A DNA stretch of 64,000 nucleotides, from positions 496,001-560,000 of the forward strand of contig NZ_JAJVKW010000005.1 in assembly GCF_024198255.1 (NCBI RefSeq), in the 5' to 3' direction. Shown one piece after another: positions 1 to 10,546 of the stretch. A program made the position numbers and the translations under genes. Within the stretch, counting starts at the first letter, position 1. Each line of letters starts with the position of its first letter. The DNA comes from Myxococcus guangdongensis. GTDB lineage: Bacteria; Myxococcota; Myxococcia; Myxococcales; Myxococcaceae. Under the pieces are notes generated by a model. It saw only the letters and a program-made list of their open reading frames with translations, was not told the DNA's origin and ran no database searches.

Positions 1-1319
1 TCATCACCGACGAGAAGTACAAATCCGCGCTCTTCCAGTTCCTGAAGAAGAAGGGCGAGGACGTCTACTCGGTGGAGGACCCGAAGCGGCCCGCCTCCTT
101 CACGAAGGAGAAGCCGAGCACCTTCGTCCAACCGCCGGTGGCCCGTCCCTTCGACCGCGCGCGCTGGCTGAAGGTGGCGCGCGAGGTGTCCGCGCAGTTC
201 AACGCGCATCCGGAGCTGTTCGACTCGGAGGTGCGCATCACCGCCGACAAGGTGACGCGGCTGTTCGTGTCCACGGAGGGCACGCGGCTGGTGACGGAGG
301 AGACGCTGTACGGGTTCCACGTCTCCGCGGTGACGCGCGCGCCGGATGGACAGCTGCTGGATGACTCGCGGGACTTCTACGCGCCCACGGAGGCGGGGCT
401 GCCGGACGACGAGCGCATCCGTCAGTCGGCGGCGAAGGTCATCGAGGAGCTGATGGCGCTGCGGCAGGCGCCAGCCATCGACCCGTACACGGGCCCCGCC
501 ATCCTCGCGCCCGAGGCCTCCGGCGTGCTCTTCCACGAGACGGTGGGGCACCGGTTGGAGGGAGACCGGCAGGACGGCGACAACGAGGGGAAGACCTTCA
601 AGGGACAGGTGGGCAAGCTGGTGCTGCCCGGCTTCCTGTCCATCCATGATGACCCGTCGCAGCGCGCGCTCGCGGGGGAGCCGCTCAACGGCTACTACCT
701 CTACGACGAGGAGGGCGTGAAGGGGCAGCGGGTGACGCTGGTGGAGAAGGGCGTGCTGCGCAACTACCTGCTGGGGCGCCGTCCGGTGGAGGGCTTCCTC
801 CAGTCGAACGGGCACGGTCGCAGCCAGGGCACGCTCAAGCCGGTGGCGCGCATGGCCAATCTCATGGTGGAGAGCACGCGCCAGGTGAGCGACGAGAAGC
901 TGAAGCAGATGCTCATCGACGAGGCGAAGAAGCAGGGCAAGCCGTACGGCCTCATCATCCGCGACATCACCGGTGGCAACACGAACACGTCCAGCTATGG
1001 CTATCAGGCCTTCAAGGGCGTGCCGCGCATGGTGTACCGGGTGGACGTGAAGACGGGGAAGGAGACGCTGGTGCGCGGCGTGGAGATCGTCGGCACGCCG
1101 CTGTCCGCGGTGAACCGCATCGTGGCCACGGGACAGAAGCGCGGCATCTTCAACGGCTTCTGCGGCGCGGAGAGCGGGAACGTGCCGGTGTCCACGGTGG
1201 CGCCGGCGGCGCTGCTGCAGGAGATCGAGCTGCAGCGCGCGGTGGAGGGCAAGGACCGTCCGCCCCTCCTGCCGAGCCCCGCGGCGCAGCAGGCTCCGGC
1301 GCCGGCCGAGAAGCCCTGA
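1..1319 (+). CDS. TldD/PmbA family metallopeptidase (5' end outside window)
   Basis: The reading frame is already open at the window edge, so the N-terminus is missing; about 438 codons are visible. The motif HETVGHRLEGD (near base 535) is the zinc-binding HExxxH helix of TldD proteins, and the conserved C-terminal stretch GAESGNVPVSTVAP is also present. TldD works with a partner (TldE/PmbA) as a peptide protease; in E. coli the pair matures microcin and degrades the CcdA antitoxin. The active-site motif marks this as the TldD-type, not the PmbA-type, subunit; a partner gene, if adjacent, would lie upstream of the window. The last ~25 residues are Pro/Ala-rich. Family assignment is firm; the substrate is unknown. 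Confidence 0.9.
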   Translation, partial: ITDEKYKSALFQFLKKKGEDVYSVEDPKRPASFTKEKPSTFVQPPVARPFDRARWLKVAREVSAQFNAHPELFDSEVRITADKVTRLFVSTEGTRLVTEETLYGFHVSAVTRAPDGQLLDDSRDFYAPTEAGLPDDERIRQSAAKVIEELMALRQAPAIDPYTGPAILAPEASGVLFHETVGHRLEGDRQDGDNEGKTFKGQVGKLVLPGFLSIHDDPSQRALAGEPLNGYYLYDEEGVKGQRVTLVEKGVLRNYLLGRRPVEGFLQSNGHGRSQGTLKPVARMANLMVESTRQVSDEKLKQMLIDEAKKQGKPYGLIIRDITGGNTNTSSYGYQAFKGVPRMVYRVDVKTGKETLVRGVEIVGTPLSAVNRIVATGQKRGIFNGFCGAESGNVPVSTVAPAALLQEIELQRAVEGKDRPPLLPSPAAQQAPAPAEKP

Positions 1320-1811
1320 GGCACGCCGATGCGGGGGGCACGGCGAGACAGACCCCCGGCGTCTCCGGGGAGTGACGGTCGGGTGGAGGCGTTGCTCCCG
1401 AAGGCGCCGCGCGTCCTGTCACCGCCGCGCGACGCGGTGCCAGGCCGAGGCGCGTGGGGATGTGTCGTTCGAACGCCTGAGACCGGATGCCGCGGAGTGA
1501 GGGTGATGCGCGGGGTGTTCCCGAAAGGGGGCCATGTCGTGCGGAATCGGCTGTGCGAGAGGCGTGGTTCGGCGTCACCGCTGCGTCGGGTCGTGGCTTC
1601 GTCGCGTCCTCTCTCGGGTGTCGGGGCGCGTGCCCGACGTCGACAGGCGTCCCAGGGCCTCGGGCGCCGTCGCGCGGCGAGGGCGTTCGCGGTGTCGTGG
1701 CTTCACTCCGCCAGGGCCCCGCGTCCCCACTTTTTCGCGCGGACGCTGGATTCTCGGGCGAGGACAACGGTCTTTTGGCTTCCATCCCACCCGAAAGGGG
1801 AGCCAGGCGGC
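1320..1811. other. 492-base gap with no convincing gene
   Basis: Long open frames cross this gap on both strands, but their translations are Arg/Pro-rich and unlike any protein, as expected from GC-rich non-coding DNA. A GC-rich hairpin lies at 1354-1370 and a second one (GTCGGG, 7-base loop, CCCGAC) at 1620-1638. The stretch GAAAGGGGAG just before base 1812 is the ribosome binding site of the next gene. The gap probably holds the tldD terminator and the promoter and leader of the OmpA-family gene; I could not pick out a promoter. Confidence 0.6.
1354..1370 (+). terminator. Candidate terminator hairpin after the TldD-like gene
   Basis: CCCCGG and CCGGGG are separated by CGTCT, 35 bases after the stop codon. 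The 6-bp stem is all G:C but no T-run follows, so it is only a candidate. Confidence 0.35.
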
Positions 1812-2789
1812 ATGGGGCACGCCCTCGGACTGCGGTCACGGGGGCGGCGTGTGCTCGCGGGGTGTCTCTTCCTGCTCGCGATGCTCATGGCGGGCAGCGC
1901 GGGCGCCGAGCCCGTGGCGACCGGTGATGCGTGGTTGGAGCTGGCGCACGATGACAGGCTCGGCAAGGACGGGGCCTGGGAGCTCGTCTCCGTGGAGTAC
2001 ACGTTGGATGGGCGGACCTTGCCGTCCGCGACGTCTCCGGGGGCTTCCGTGCCTCGACACGCGCTGCCGCTCGGGCTGCGCTGGCTCGACGTGTCCGTGG
2101 TGTACGAGGGGCGCTCGCAGGTCTTCTCGTACGTGGATGAATACCGCTTCGTGATGCGCGGGCGTGTCACCCTCGACGCGCGGCCCGGGGACACGGTGCG
2201 AGTCACCTCGATGGCCTACGAGCGCGACGGCGTCACGGTGCAGTGGCAGCAGCGTCCTGCCTTCATGCTCCTGGGCCAGCCGCAGGAGGCCATCGTCGGA
2301 ATCGAATACGGCCCCGTGGTGAACACGCCGCTCCCCGATGAAGTGGCCGCGCGTGTCGTCGACGAGGTGCTCGCGGAGGCGCGCCGACTCTCGCCCCAGC
2401 GTCAAGCCACCGCGTCCATCTCGGACACCGTCGCGCCGCCCGTCTCGTGCGAGCTCGAGCCCGTCTTCTTCGCCTTCTTCGACACCCGACTCTCGACGGA
2501 GGGCGAGGCCTCGCTGCTGCGCGCGGCGGAGTGTCTCCACCGGGGCCCACAGCTGCGCGTCCGACTGCGCGGACACGCGGACATCCTCGGCCCCGAGTCC
2601 GTCAACGCCTCGTTGGGCCTGGGCCGCGCGCAGTCCGTGGCCGCGAAGCTCCAGGCGCTCGGCATCGAGGGCGCGCGGCTCGTCCTGGAGACCCAGGGCG
2701 CGGACCTGCCACCGTGCAACGACGGCACTCCGGGATGCATGGCGCGCAGCCGCCGCGTGGAGCTGCTCGTGGAGTCCTCGCCGCCCTAG
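1812..2789 (+). CDS. OmpA-family outer-membrane/periplasmic protein
   Basis: 325 residues. The N-terminus is a clear signal peptide: a basic start, a hydrophobic core (LFLLAMLMAGSAGA) and a likely cut after AGA near residue 31. The middle (about 35-200) has no domain I recognise and looks beta-rich. The C-terminal ~110 residues match the OmpA peptidoglycan-binding domain: FFAFFDTRLS, the RLRGHAD segment, a SLGLGRAQSV helix, and a closing RSRRVELLVE strand, with a Cys pair just before it (CNDGTPGC). The protein should anchor the outer membrane or a periplasmic complex to the cell wall. ATG at 1812 was chosen because it has a strong ribosome binding site and opens the signal peptide; the frame upstream is not protein-like. 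Confidence 0.8.
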   Translation: MGHALGLRSRGRRVLAGCLFLLAMLMAGSAGAEPVATGDAWLELAHDDRLGKDGAWELVSVEYTLDGRTLPSATSPGASVPRHALPLGLRWLDVSVVYEGRSQVFSYVDEYRFVMRGRVTLDARPGDTVRVTSMAYERDGVTVQWQQRPAFMLLGQPQEAIVGIEYGPVVNTPLPDEVAARVVDEVLAEARRLSPQRQATASISDTVAPPVSCELEPVFFAFFDTRLSTEGEASLLRAAECLHRGPQLRVRLRGHADILGPESVNASLGLGRAQSVAAKLQALGIEGARLVLETQGADLPPCNDGTPGCMARSRRVELLVESSPP

Positions 2790-2811
2790 CTGGACGCGAG
2801 GATGACGCGCG

Positions 2812-4317
2812 CTACCGGGGCTTGGTCTCCTTGGGTGGGGCCGTGCCGAGCTGCCGCGCGTCCCAGCCGCCTCCCAGGGCCTTGATGAGGCCGACCGCGG
2901 CGACCATCCGCTGCCCCCGGATGCTCACCAGCTTCTGCTCGGCGCCGAAGGCCGTGGTCTGCGCGACAATCACGTCGAGGTACGTCGCCGTGCCCGCCTT
3001 GTACTGGTTCGTCACGATGTCCACGACCTGCCGGGCCGACTGGACGCCTTCCTCCTGAAGGGCGACCTCCTGCTCGAGCATCCTCAACGACACGAGGGTG
3101 TCCTCGACGTCCTGGAACGCGGCCAGCACCGTCTGCCGGTAGTTCGCGACGCTCTGGTCGTACTCCGCGCGGGCCGCCTCGGTCTGGGCCGCGCGCAGGC
3201 CTCCATCCAGGAGCGTGGCCACCAACTGGGGGCCGAGCGACCACACCAAGGCGGGCGCGCTCAACCAATGCGCGAGCGTCAGGCTGCTGAACCCTCCGGA
3301 CGCCGACAGCGTCAGCGACGGAAAGAAGGCGGAGATGGCGATGCCGATCTGCTCGTTCGCGGCCGCCGCGGCGCGCTCGGCCGCCGCGATGTCGGGGCGT
3401 CGCTCCAACAGGGATGAAGGCAGCTGCGCGGGAATCTCCGGCGGCGTCGCGCGGAGCGGTTCGCGGACGATGGCGAAGCTCGACGCGGGCTCGCCCACCA
3501 GCACCGCGATGGCATGTTCGAGCTGTGCCCGCGCGATTTCGTTCTCGGCCGCCGCAGCGCGCGCCAGCAGCCACTGGGTCCGGGCCTGGAGCACGTCCGT
3601 GCGGGCCGCGACCCCTTGCTCGTAGCGGTTCTGGGTCAGCGTGAGCGTCCGCTGGTACGCGAGGACGATGTCATCCAGCAGTTGCTGGGTCGCGTCCGCC
3701 GCGCGCAGCTGGAAATAGCTCTGTGCCAGCAAGGCCTGCGCGGACAGCTTCGCGTTCGCCAGGTTCGCGGCCGCGCTCTGCGCGGAGGCCTTCGCGCCCG
3801 CCACCTGTCGGCGTACGCGCCCCCAGAGGTCCGGCTCCCATGAGGCATCCAGGGCGAGGCTGTAGTCGTTGCCCACGCTGGTCGCGCCCGCGTCCGCGCC
3901 CGTTCCGCGCCCTCGGCCCCGGGAGCGCCCCACCGACGCGGAGGCCCCGAGCACGGGATAGGCCCCCGCGCGAGCCTGGGCCACCAACGCCCGAGCCCGC
4001 CGATAGGCCGCCTCGAAGCCCGCGACGGTCTGGTTCGCGAGCGCGACGCGCTCCTCGAGCGCGCTCAACGTGGGGTCCTCGAACACCGCCCACCAGACGC
4101 CTCGCTCGTGGTGGTCGCTGGGGCGCGCGGGCTTCCAGCCCTCCGTCGCCTCCTTGAAGCGCTCGGGGATGGCGACCTGCGTCCGTTGATAGTCGGGGCC
4201 CACCGCGCAGCCGCCCAGCATCACCGTGGCGAGCACCCGGGCTCCCAGCCGGCACGAGCGGATGCGGCCCCACCGGTGGAGGAGGCTGGCGCGACATGGA
4301 GGGGGACTCGCGGACAT
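2812..4317 (-). CDS. NodT-family outer-membrane efflux lipoprotein (RND channel)
   Basis: 501 residues. The N-terminus carries a lipobox ending in MLGGCAVGPDY, the classic start of OprM/NodT outer-membrane factors; the Cys would be lipidated. Two repeats typical of the TolC superfamily follow, with helical segments such as AQSYFQLRAAD and NRYEQGVAARTDVLQA in the first half and QYKAGTATYLDVIVAQT in the second. It forms the outer-membrane exit duct of the tripartite pump encoded just upstream (gap of 17 bases). It is the last gene of the efflux set and converges on the OmpA-family gene. The start at 4317 puts the lipobox about 40 residues in; a shorter start cannot be excluded. Confidence 0.92.
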   Translation of the reverse strand: MSASPPPCRASLLHRWGRIRSCRLGARVLATVMLGGCAVGPDYQRTQVAIPERFKEATEGWKPARPSDHHERGVWWAVFEDPTLSALEERVALANQTVAGFEAAYRRARALVAQARAGAYPVLGASASVGRSRGRGRGTGADAGATSVGNDYSLALDASWEPDLWGRVRRQVAGAKASAQSAAANLANAKLSAQALLAQSYFQLRAADATQQLLDDIVLAYQRTLTLTQNRYEQGVAARTDVLQARTQWLLARAAAAENEIARAQLEHAIAVLVGEPASSFAIVREPLRATPPEIPAQLPSSLLERRPDIAAAERAAAAANEQIGIAISAFFPSLTLSASGGFSSLTLAHWLSAPALVWSLGPQLVATLLDGGLRAAQTEAARAEYDQSVANYRQTVLAAFQDVEDTLVSLRMLEQEVALQEEGVQSARQVVDIVTNQYKAGTATYLDVIVAQTTAFGAEQKLVSIRGQRMVAAVGLIKALGGGWDARQLGTAPPKETKPR

Positions 4318-4334
4318 GAGGCTGCTCTCCCGAA

Positions 4335-7300
4335 TCACGGAGCCTTCGGAGTGACGAGGGGGGCGCGCCGGCCGCGCTGTCGTCGGGCCCAGTGTCCGAA
4401 GCGGTCCAACGTCAGGTAGATGACCGGCGTGGTGTAGAGCGTCAGGACCTGGCTGACGCACAGGCCCCCGACGATGGCGACCCCCAGGGGCCTGCGCAGC
4501 TCGGAGCCGACGCCCGTTCCCAGCGCCAGGGGCAGCGCCCCGAGCAGCGCGGCCATCGTCGTCATCAGGATGGGCCGGAAGCGCAGTCGCGCCGCGCGGT
4601 AGATGGACTCGCGCGGGCCCAGCCCTTCCTCGCGCTCCGCCGCCAGCGCGAAGTCGATCATCATGATGGCGTTCTTCTTGACGATGCCAATCAGGAGGAT
4701 GATGCCGATCAACGCGATGATGGAGAGCTCCAGCCGGAAGAGCAGGAGCGCGAGCAGCGCCCCCACGCCCGCCGACGGCAGGGTCGAGAGGATGGTGATG
4801 GGGTGGATGGTGCTCTCGTAGAGGATTCCCAGCACGATGTAGACGGCGAGCAGGGCGGCGGCGATCAACATCGGCTCGGAGGCGAGTGAGGCCTGGAACG
4901 CCTGCGCCGTGCCGCTGAAGTCGCCGTGCACGCCGGCTGGCAGCCCCAGTTGTTGGACGGCCGCTTCGATCTGCGTCACCACCGTGCCCAGCGAGGTCCC
5001 CGGCTGGAGGTTGAAGGACAGCGTCACCGAGGGAAACTGTCCCTGGTGATTCACGGAGAGCAGCGTGTCGGACGCGGCGAACCTCGAGAACACCGCGAGC
5101 GGCACCTGCTTGCCGTTCGCGGAGGGGACGTAGATGTCGTTCAGGCTCTCCGGGCGCCGCCAGAAGCGCTCCTGGACGACCATGACCACGTGGTACTGGT
5201 TGCTGGGGGTGTACATCGTCGACACCTGCCGCTGGCCGAACGCGTCGTAGAGCACGGTGTCGATCTGCGCGGGGGTGATGCCGAAGCGACGGGCCGTGTC
5301 GTGGTCTACCGTGACGAAGGTCTGCAGGCCCCGGTCCCGCTGGTCGGTGTTGACGTCGACGACGCCGGGGAGCTGCTGCAGCCGCGCCATCACCCGAGGG
5401 CCCCACTGCCTGAGGACGTCCAGGCTGTCGGCGGAGAGCGTGTACTGGTACTGCGCCCCGCCTTGCCGCCCGCCTATCACCAGGTCCTGCGCGGACTGCA
5501 TGAACACGGATGCTCCCGGCACCGCCGCCAACCTTCCGCGAAGCCGGCGGATGATGGCGTCCGCGTTCGTCTTGCGCACCTCCAGCGGCTTGAGTGTCAC
5601 GAAGAATGAGCCGGAGTTGGTGGAGCCGCTCGTGCCGCCCAGCGTCCCCGACACGGCCTCCACCGCGGGGTCCTCGCCGATGATCTTCGCGTACGCGGTG
5701 AACTTCCGGGCCATCGCGTCGAAGGAGATGTCCTGCTCCGCCTGGACGCTCCCGCTCAGCCGGCCCGTGTCCTGCTGCGGGAAGAAGCCCTTCGGCACGG
5801 CGATGAACAGCGTCACGTTCAGCGCGATGGCCGCGAACAGCACGAGCAGCAACAGCCCGGGATGTCGTAGCGCCCAGTCGAGGCTCCTGGCGTAGCCGTC
5901 GCGCAGCCGCTCGAACAGCCGCGGGTGGAAGCGCGAGCGCGGCTTCGTCCGGGGCGCACGTGCTCGCAGCAGCCAGGCGCACATGACGGGCGTCACGGTC
6001 AGGGACACCAGCAACGACACGAGGATGGCCACCGACAGGGTGACGGCGAACTCGCGGAACAGTCGGCCGACGATGCCCTCCATCAACAGGAGGGGGATGA
6101 ACACGGCGATGAGCGAGAGGCTCATCGACATGACGGTGAAGCCGACCTCGCGCGCGCCTCGCAGCGCCGCCTCCCAGGGGGGAATCCCTTCCTCGACGTG
6201 CCGCTCGATGTCCTCCAGCACGACGATGGCGTCGTCGACGACGAAGCCCGTGGAGATGGTCAGCGCCATCATCGACAGGTTGTCCAGGCTGTAGCCCAGC
6301 AGGTACATCACCGCGAAGGTGCCGAGCAGCGACAGCGGCACCGCCACGCTCGGAATCAGGGTGGCGCGAACGCTGCCGAGGAACGCGTACACGACGAGAA
6401 TCACCAGGGCGATGGCCAGCAGCAGGGTGAACTCCACGTCATGGAGCGAGGCGCGGATGGTCGTCGTGCGGTCCATCGTCACCGTCATGTCGATGCCCGC
6501 CGGCATCTGCGCCTGGAGGGTCGGCAACATCTGGCGAATGCCATCCACCGTGTCGATGACGTTCGCCCCTGGCTCCTTGAAGACGACCAGGAGCACCGCC
6601 TGCTTGCCACGGGCCAGGCCCAGGCTGTGGACGTCCTCGACGTTGTCGTCGGTGACGTCCGCCACGTCCTGGACCCGCACCGGCGCGCCATTCCGGTAGG
6701 CGATGATGACGGCGCGGTACTGCTCCGCGGTGAAGAGCTGGTCGTTCGTCTGGAGGGAATAGGTGAGGGCCCCCTCGTCGAACTGTCCCTTGGGCCGGTT
6801 CGCGTTCTGCGCGGCGAGCGCGGTCCGGACCGCTTCGAGCCCCAGCCCGTTCTGGTTGAGCACCGTCGGGTTCACCTCGACGCGCACGGCCGGCAGCGCC
6901 CCTCCGCCGACAATCACCTGCCCGACGCCGCTCACCTGCGACAGCTTCTGCTGCAGCCGCGTGGAGGCGAAGTCGTACATCTGCCCTCGAGTGAAGGTCT
7001 CCGACGTCAACGCGAGCAGGACGATGGGCGCGTCCGCGGGGTTCACCTTCCGGTAGCTCGGGTTGTTCGGCAGGTTCGCGGGGAGGTTGCCCCGCGCGGC
7101 GTTGATGGCCGCCTGGACGTCGCGCGCCGCCCCGTCGATGTCTCGCGACAGGTCGAACTGCACGACGATGCTCGTCGAGCCCAGGTTGCTGGCCGAGGTC
7201 ATCTGGGTGATGCCGGCGATGCGGCCCAGCTGGCGCTCCAGCGGGGTGGCCACCGACGTGGCCATGATTCGAGGACTGGCGCCGGGCAGCTGCGCCTGCA

Positions 7301-7439
7301 CGGAGATGGTGGGGAACTCCACCTGGGGCAGTGGGGCGACCGGCAGCAGCTTGAACGAGAGCGCCCCCAGCAGCGCGATGCCCACGCCCAGCAGGGACGT
7401 GGCGATGGGGCGACGGATGAAGGGCTCGGACAGGTTCAC
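4335..7439 (-). CDS. RND efflux pump inner-membrane subunit, MdtC-like
   Basis: 1034 residues, the full length of HAE1-type RND pumps. It begins [17 protein letters not shown], the usual RND N-terminus and first membrane helix, followed by the porter motif [17 protein letters not shown]. Transmembrane helix 4 keeps the proton-relay aspartates ([17 protein letters not shown]) and helix 10 keeps the relay lysine ([15 protein letters not shown]). The gene overlaps the upstream pump gene by 4 bases, so the two are translationally coupled. Paired RND genes behind one adaptor are the hallmark of MdtABC, where MdtB and MdtC form a mixed trimer. The substrate cannot be read from the sequence; bile salts, novobiocin and metal-chelate export are known for relatives. 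Confidence 0.93.
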   Translation of the reverse strand: MNLSEPFIRRPIATSLLGVGIALLGALSFKLLPVAPLPQVEFPTISVQAQLPGASPRIMATSVATPLERQLGRIAGITQMTSASNLGSTSIVVQFDLSRDIDGAARDVQAAINAARGNLPANLPNNPSYRKVNPADAPIVLLALTSETFTRGQMYDFASTRLQQKLSQVSGVGQVIVGGGALPAVRVEVNPTVLNQNGLGLEAVRTALAAQNANRPKGQFDEGALTYSLQTNDQLFTAEQYRAVIIAYRNGAPVRVQDVADVTDDNVEDVHSLGLARGKQAVLLVVFKEPGANVIDTVDGIRQMLPTLQAQMPAGIDMTVTMDRTTTIRASLHDVEFTLLLAIALVILVVYAFLGSVRATLIPSVAVPLSLLGTFAVMYLLGYSLDNLSMMALTISTGFVVDDAIVVLEDIERHVEEGIPPWEAALRGAREVGFTVMSMSLSLIAVFIPLLLMEGIVGRLFREFAVTLSVAILVSLLVSLTVTPVMCAWLLRARAPRTKPRSRFHPRLFERLRDGYARSLDWALRHPGLLLLVLFAAIALNVTLFIAVPKGFFPQQDTGRLSGSVQAEQDISFDAMARKFTAYAKIIGEDPAVEAVSGTLGGTSGSTNSGSFFVTLKPLEVRKTNADAIIRRLRGRLAAVPGASVFMQSAQDLVIGGRQGGAQYQYTLSADSLDVLRQWGPRVMARLQQLPGVVDVNTDQRDRGLQTFVTVDHDTARRFGITPAQIDTVLYDAFGQRQVSTMYTPSNQYHVVMVVQERFWRRPESLNDIYVPSANGKQVPLAVFSRFAASDTLLSVNHQGQFPSVTLSFNLQPGTSLGTVVTQIEAAVQQLGLPAGVHGDFSGTAQAFQASLASEPMLIAAALLAVYIVLGILYESTIHPITILSTLPSAGVGALLALLLFRLELSIIALIGIILLIGIVKKNAIMMIDFALAAEREEGLGPRESIYRAARLRFRPILMTTMAALLGALPLALGTGVGSELRRPLGVAIVGGLCVSQVLTLYTTPVIYLTLDRFGHWARRQRGRRAPLVTPKAP

Positions 7440-10400
7440 CGCGTCTGCCTCGTCGGCGCGCGTGGCGCGGTGTGCCAGGAGAACCAGCGGGAGGCCCCGC
7501 GCGAGAGGCTGTCGAAGCCCAGGTAGATGACGGGGGTGGTGAAGAGCGTCAGCACCTGGCTGACGGCCAACCCGCCGATGATGGCGATGCCGAGCGGTTG
7601 ACGCAGCTCGGACCCCATCCCGCCGCCGAAGGCGAGCGGCACCGCGCCCAGCATCGACGCCATCGTCGTCATCAGGATGGGGCGCAGGCGCAGCAGGCAG
7701 GCTTCATGGATGGCTTCGCGCGCGCTCCGGTGGCGCGTGCGCTCGGCCTCCAGCGCGAAGTCGATCATCATGATGGCGTTCTTCATCACGATGCCGATGA
7801 GCAGGATGATGCCGATGATGGCGATCATCCCCAGGTCGATGCCGCACAGCAGCAGCGCGAGCAGGGCCCCCATCCCCGCCGACGGGAGCGTGGAGAGGAT
7901 GGTGATGGGGTGGATGTACGATTCGTACAGCACCCCCAGCACGATGTAGACGACGACGATGGCGGCGAGCACGAGGAAGCCCTCGTTCGCGAGCGAGTCC
8001 TCGAACGTCTTCGCCGTGCCCTCGAACGCGGTCTGCACCGAGGCGGGTATCCCGAGCGCCTGCTTCGCCTGGGCGAAGACGCGCACCGTCTCCGACAGGG
8101 AGGTGCCGGGCGCCGGATTGAAGGAGACCACGGCGACCGGGAACTGGCCCTGGCGGTGGATGATGAGCGGACCCACGCCCTGGGACACCCGGGTGAAGGC
8201 CCCCAGGGGGACGGGGCCTCCCGTGGCGGACTGGAGGTAGAGCGTGTCCAGCGCGAGCGAGGCGCGCTGCAGCCGTGGCGCGGCCTCCAGCACGACGCGG
8301 TACTGGTTCGACTGGGTGAAGATGGTCGAAATCTGACGCTGTCCGAAGGCGTCGTAGAGCGCGTCGTCGAACTGCTGCGTGGTGATGCCCAGGCGCGCGG
8401 CGGTGTCGCGGTCCAGGTGGAGGTTCATCCTCAGTCCGCCCTCCTGGAGGTCGCTCGACACCTCGCCCAGCTCGGGCTGCTGCTTCAAGTGGTCGACGAG
8501 TCGCCGCGTCCACAGCGACACCTCCGCCGCGTCCGGTGAGCCGAGGCTGTACTGGTACTGCGTGCGACTCACCCGGGTGTCGATGGTCAGGTCCTGCACC
8601 GGGGACAGGAAGAGGCTGATGCCGGAGACCTCGGCCAGCCGTGGCTGCAAGCGGCGGATGACCTGGGCGGCGGTGACGTCCCGTGCGCCCATCGGCTTGA
8701 GGTTGATGAGCATCCTCCCGCTGTTCAGCGTGGTGTTCGTCCCGTCGATGCCGATGAAGGACGAAAGGCTCTCCACGGCCGGGTCCTGGAGGACGACCTC
8801 CGCCAGCGCCTGCTGCCGCTCGGACATGGTGGGGAAGGAGATGGACGGGGGCGCGTCGGAGATGCCCTGGAGCACACCGGTGTCCTGGACCGGGAAGAAG
8901 CCCTTCGGGATGGTCCACAGCAGCAGCGCGGTGAGCAGCACGGTGGACAGCGCCAGCAGCAGCGTCAGCCCCCGGTGGTCCAGCACCCAGCTCAGCGCGA
9001 CGTCGTAGCGGTCCACCACCCGCTGGAAGCCGCCCCCCATCACCCGCTCGAAGCGGCTCTCCCGGCCCGGAGCGCGGTGCGAGAGCAGCCGTGAGCACAA
9101 CATGGGCGTGAAGGTGAGCGAGATGACGGCCGACAGCAGGATGGTCACCGCCAACGTGATGGCGAACTCCCGGAACAGCCGCCCGACGACGTCCCCCATG
9201 AAGAGCAGGGGGATGAGCACGGCGATCAACGAGACGGTCAGCGACAGGATGGTGAAGCCAATCTGCCGGGAGCCCTTCAGGGCCGCCTCCATGGGCGGCG
9301 TGCCCCCTTCGATGTAGCGGGTGATGTTCTCGATCATCACGATGGCGTCGTCGACGACGAAGCCGGTGGCGATGGTGAGCGCCATCAACGTGAGGTTGTT
9401 CAGCGAGAAGCCCAGCAGGTACATGGCCCCGAAGGTGCCCACGAGCGACAGCGGCACCGCGGCGCTCGGGATGAAGGTGGCCGGGAGGTTGCGCAGGAAC
9501 AGGAAGATGACCAGCACGACGAGCCCGATGGAGAACCCCAGGTCCCACTGGACGTCCCTGACCGAGGCGCGGATGGTCGTGGTCCGGTCGGTCAACACCG
9601 CGACCTTCACCGTCGCGGGCAGCGTCGCCTGGAGCCGCGGCAGCAGCTGCTTCACGCTGTCCACCACGGCAATCACGTTGGCGCCCGGCTGCCGCTGCAC
9701 GTTGAGAATCACCGCGGGGACCTGGTTCATCCAGGCGGCCTGCCGCACGTTCTCCGCGCCATCGAAGACGCGCGCCACGTCGGACAGGCGCACGGGGGCC
9801 GAGTTGCGGTACGCGAGAATGAGCGGCGCATAGTCCGCGCTGGTCAGCAGCTGGTCATTGGCGTTGAGGGTGTACGCCTGTCGCGGTCCGTTGAAGCTGC
9901 CCTTCGGGGTGTTCACGTTCGCGGCGGCCACCACGGTGCGCACGTCCTCCAGCGTCAGCCCCTGGGCGGACAGCGCGGTGGTGTTGACCTGGATGCGCAC
10001 CGCGGGCCGCTGGCCGCCGCTGATGCTCACCAGCCCGACACCGGGCAGCTGGGAGATTCGCTGGGCGAGCCGGGTGTCGGCGAGGTCCTCGACCTGGGGC
10101 AGTGGCATCACCCGCGAGGTGAGGGCCAGCGTGATGACCGGCGTGTCCGCGGGGTTCACCTTGCTGTAGACCGGCGGGTTCGGCAGGTCGGTGGGCAGCA
10201 GGTTGGTGGCGGCGTTGATGGCGGCCTGGACCTGCTGCTCGGCGATGTCCAGGCTCATCGCGAGCGTGAACTGGAGGGTGATGACGGACGCGCCCTCGGA
10301 GCTCGAGGAGGTCATCTGGTCCAGGCCGGGCATCTGCCCGAACTGGCGCTCCAGCGGCGCGGTGATGGCGGAGGCCATCACGTCCGGGCTGGCGCCCGGG

Positions 10401-10546
10401 TAGAACGTCATCACCTGGATGGTGGGGTAGTTGACCTCCGGGAGCGCGGCCACGGGCAGCAGCCGGTAGGCCAGCACCCCGGCGAGCAGCAGCGCCAACA
10501 TCAGCAGCGACGTCGCGATGGGGCGCAGGATGAAGGGATGGGACAT
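7436..10546 (-). CDS. RND efflux pump inner-membrane subunit, MdtB-like
   Basis: 1036 residues. The N-terminus [19 protein letters not shown] and the stretch [17 protein letters not shown] fit MdtB-type RND pumps. Proton-relay residues are intact in helix 4 ([17 protein letters not shown]) and helix 10 ([18 protein letters not shown]). It begins directly after the stop codon of the adaptor gene (no spacer) and overlaps the next pump gene by 4 bases. With that gene it should form a heterotrimeric proton/drug antiporter in the inner membrane. MdtB versus MdtC naming rests on gene order and the paired arrangement. Confidence 0.93.
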   Translation of the reverse strand: MSHPFILRPIATSLLMLALLLAGVLAYRLLPVAALPEVNYPTIQVMTFYPGASPDVMASAITAPLERQFGQMPGLDQMTSSSSEGASVITLQFTLAMSLDIAEQQVQAAINAATNLLPTDLPNPPVYSKVNPADTPVITLALTSRVMPLPQVEDLADTRLAQRISQLPGVGLVSISGGQRPAVRIQVNTTALSAQGLTLEDVRTVVAAANVNTPKGSFNGPRQAYTLNANDQLLTSADYAPLILAYRNSAPVRLSDVARVFDGAENVRQAAWMNQVPAVILNVQRQPGANVIAVVDSVKQLLPRLQATLPATVKVAVLTDRTTTIRASVRDVQWDLGFSIGLVVLVIFLFLRNLPATFIPSAAVPLSLVGTFGAMYLLGFSLNNLTLMALTIATGFVVDDAIVMIENITRYIEGGTPPMEAALKGSRQIGFTILSLTVSLIAVLIPLLFMGDVVGRLFREFAITLAVTILLSAVISLTFTPMLCSRLLSHRAPGRESRFERVMGGGFQRVVDRYDVALSWVLDHRGLTLLLALSTVLLTALLLWTIPKGFFPVQDTGVLQGISDAPPSISFPTMSERQQALAEVVLQDPAVESLSSFIGIDGTNTTLNSGRMLINLKPMGARDVTAAQVIRRLQPRLAEVSGISLFLSPVQDLTIDTRVSRTQYQYSLGSPDAAEVSLWTRRLVDHLKQQPELGEVSSDLQEGGLRMNLHLDRDTAARLGITTQQFDDALYDAFGQRQISTIFTQSNQYRVVLEAAPRLQRASLALDTLYLQSATGGPVPLGAFTRVSQGVGPLIIHRQGQFPVAVVSFNPAPGTSLSETVRVFAQAKQALGIPASVQTAFEGTAKTFEDSLANEGFLVLAAIVVVYIVLGVLYESYIHPITILSTLPSAGMGALLALLLCGIDLGMIAIIGIILLIGIVMKNAIMMIDFALEAERTRHRSAREAIHEACLLRLRPILMTTMASMLGAVPLAFGGGMGSELRQPLGIAIIGGLAVSQVLTLFTTPVIYLGFDSLSRGASRWFSWHTAPRAPTRQTR

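Noticed and set aside
1329-1811. Open frame extending the OmpA-family gene upstream by ~160 residues
   Set aside because: The extension is Arg/Pro-rich, overlaps other equally open frames and would bury a perfect signal peptide with its own ribosome binding site.
4318-5982. Upstream extension of the outer-membrane channel frame by ~555 residues
   Set aside because: It lies within the MdtC-like gene in another frame; the lipoprotein signal at 4317 marks the real start.
5925-9548. Long open frames in other frames across the RND genes (for example 5925-7526 plus, 7704-9548 minus)
   Set aside because: They are high-GC shadows of two fully conserved pump genes; compositions are His/Arg/Gly-rich and unlike real proteins.
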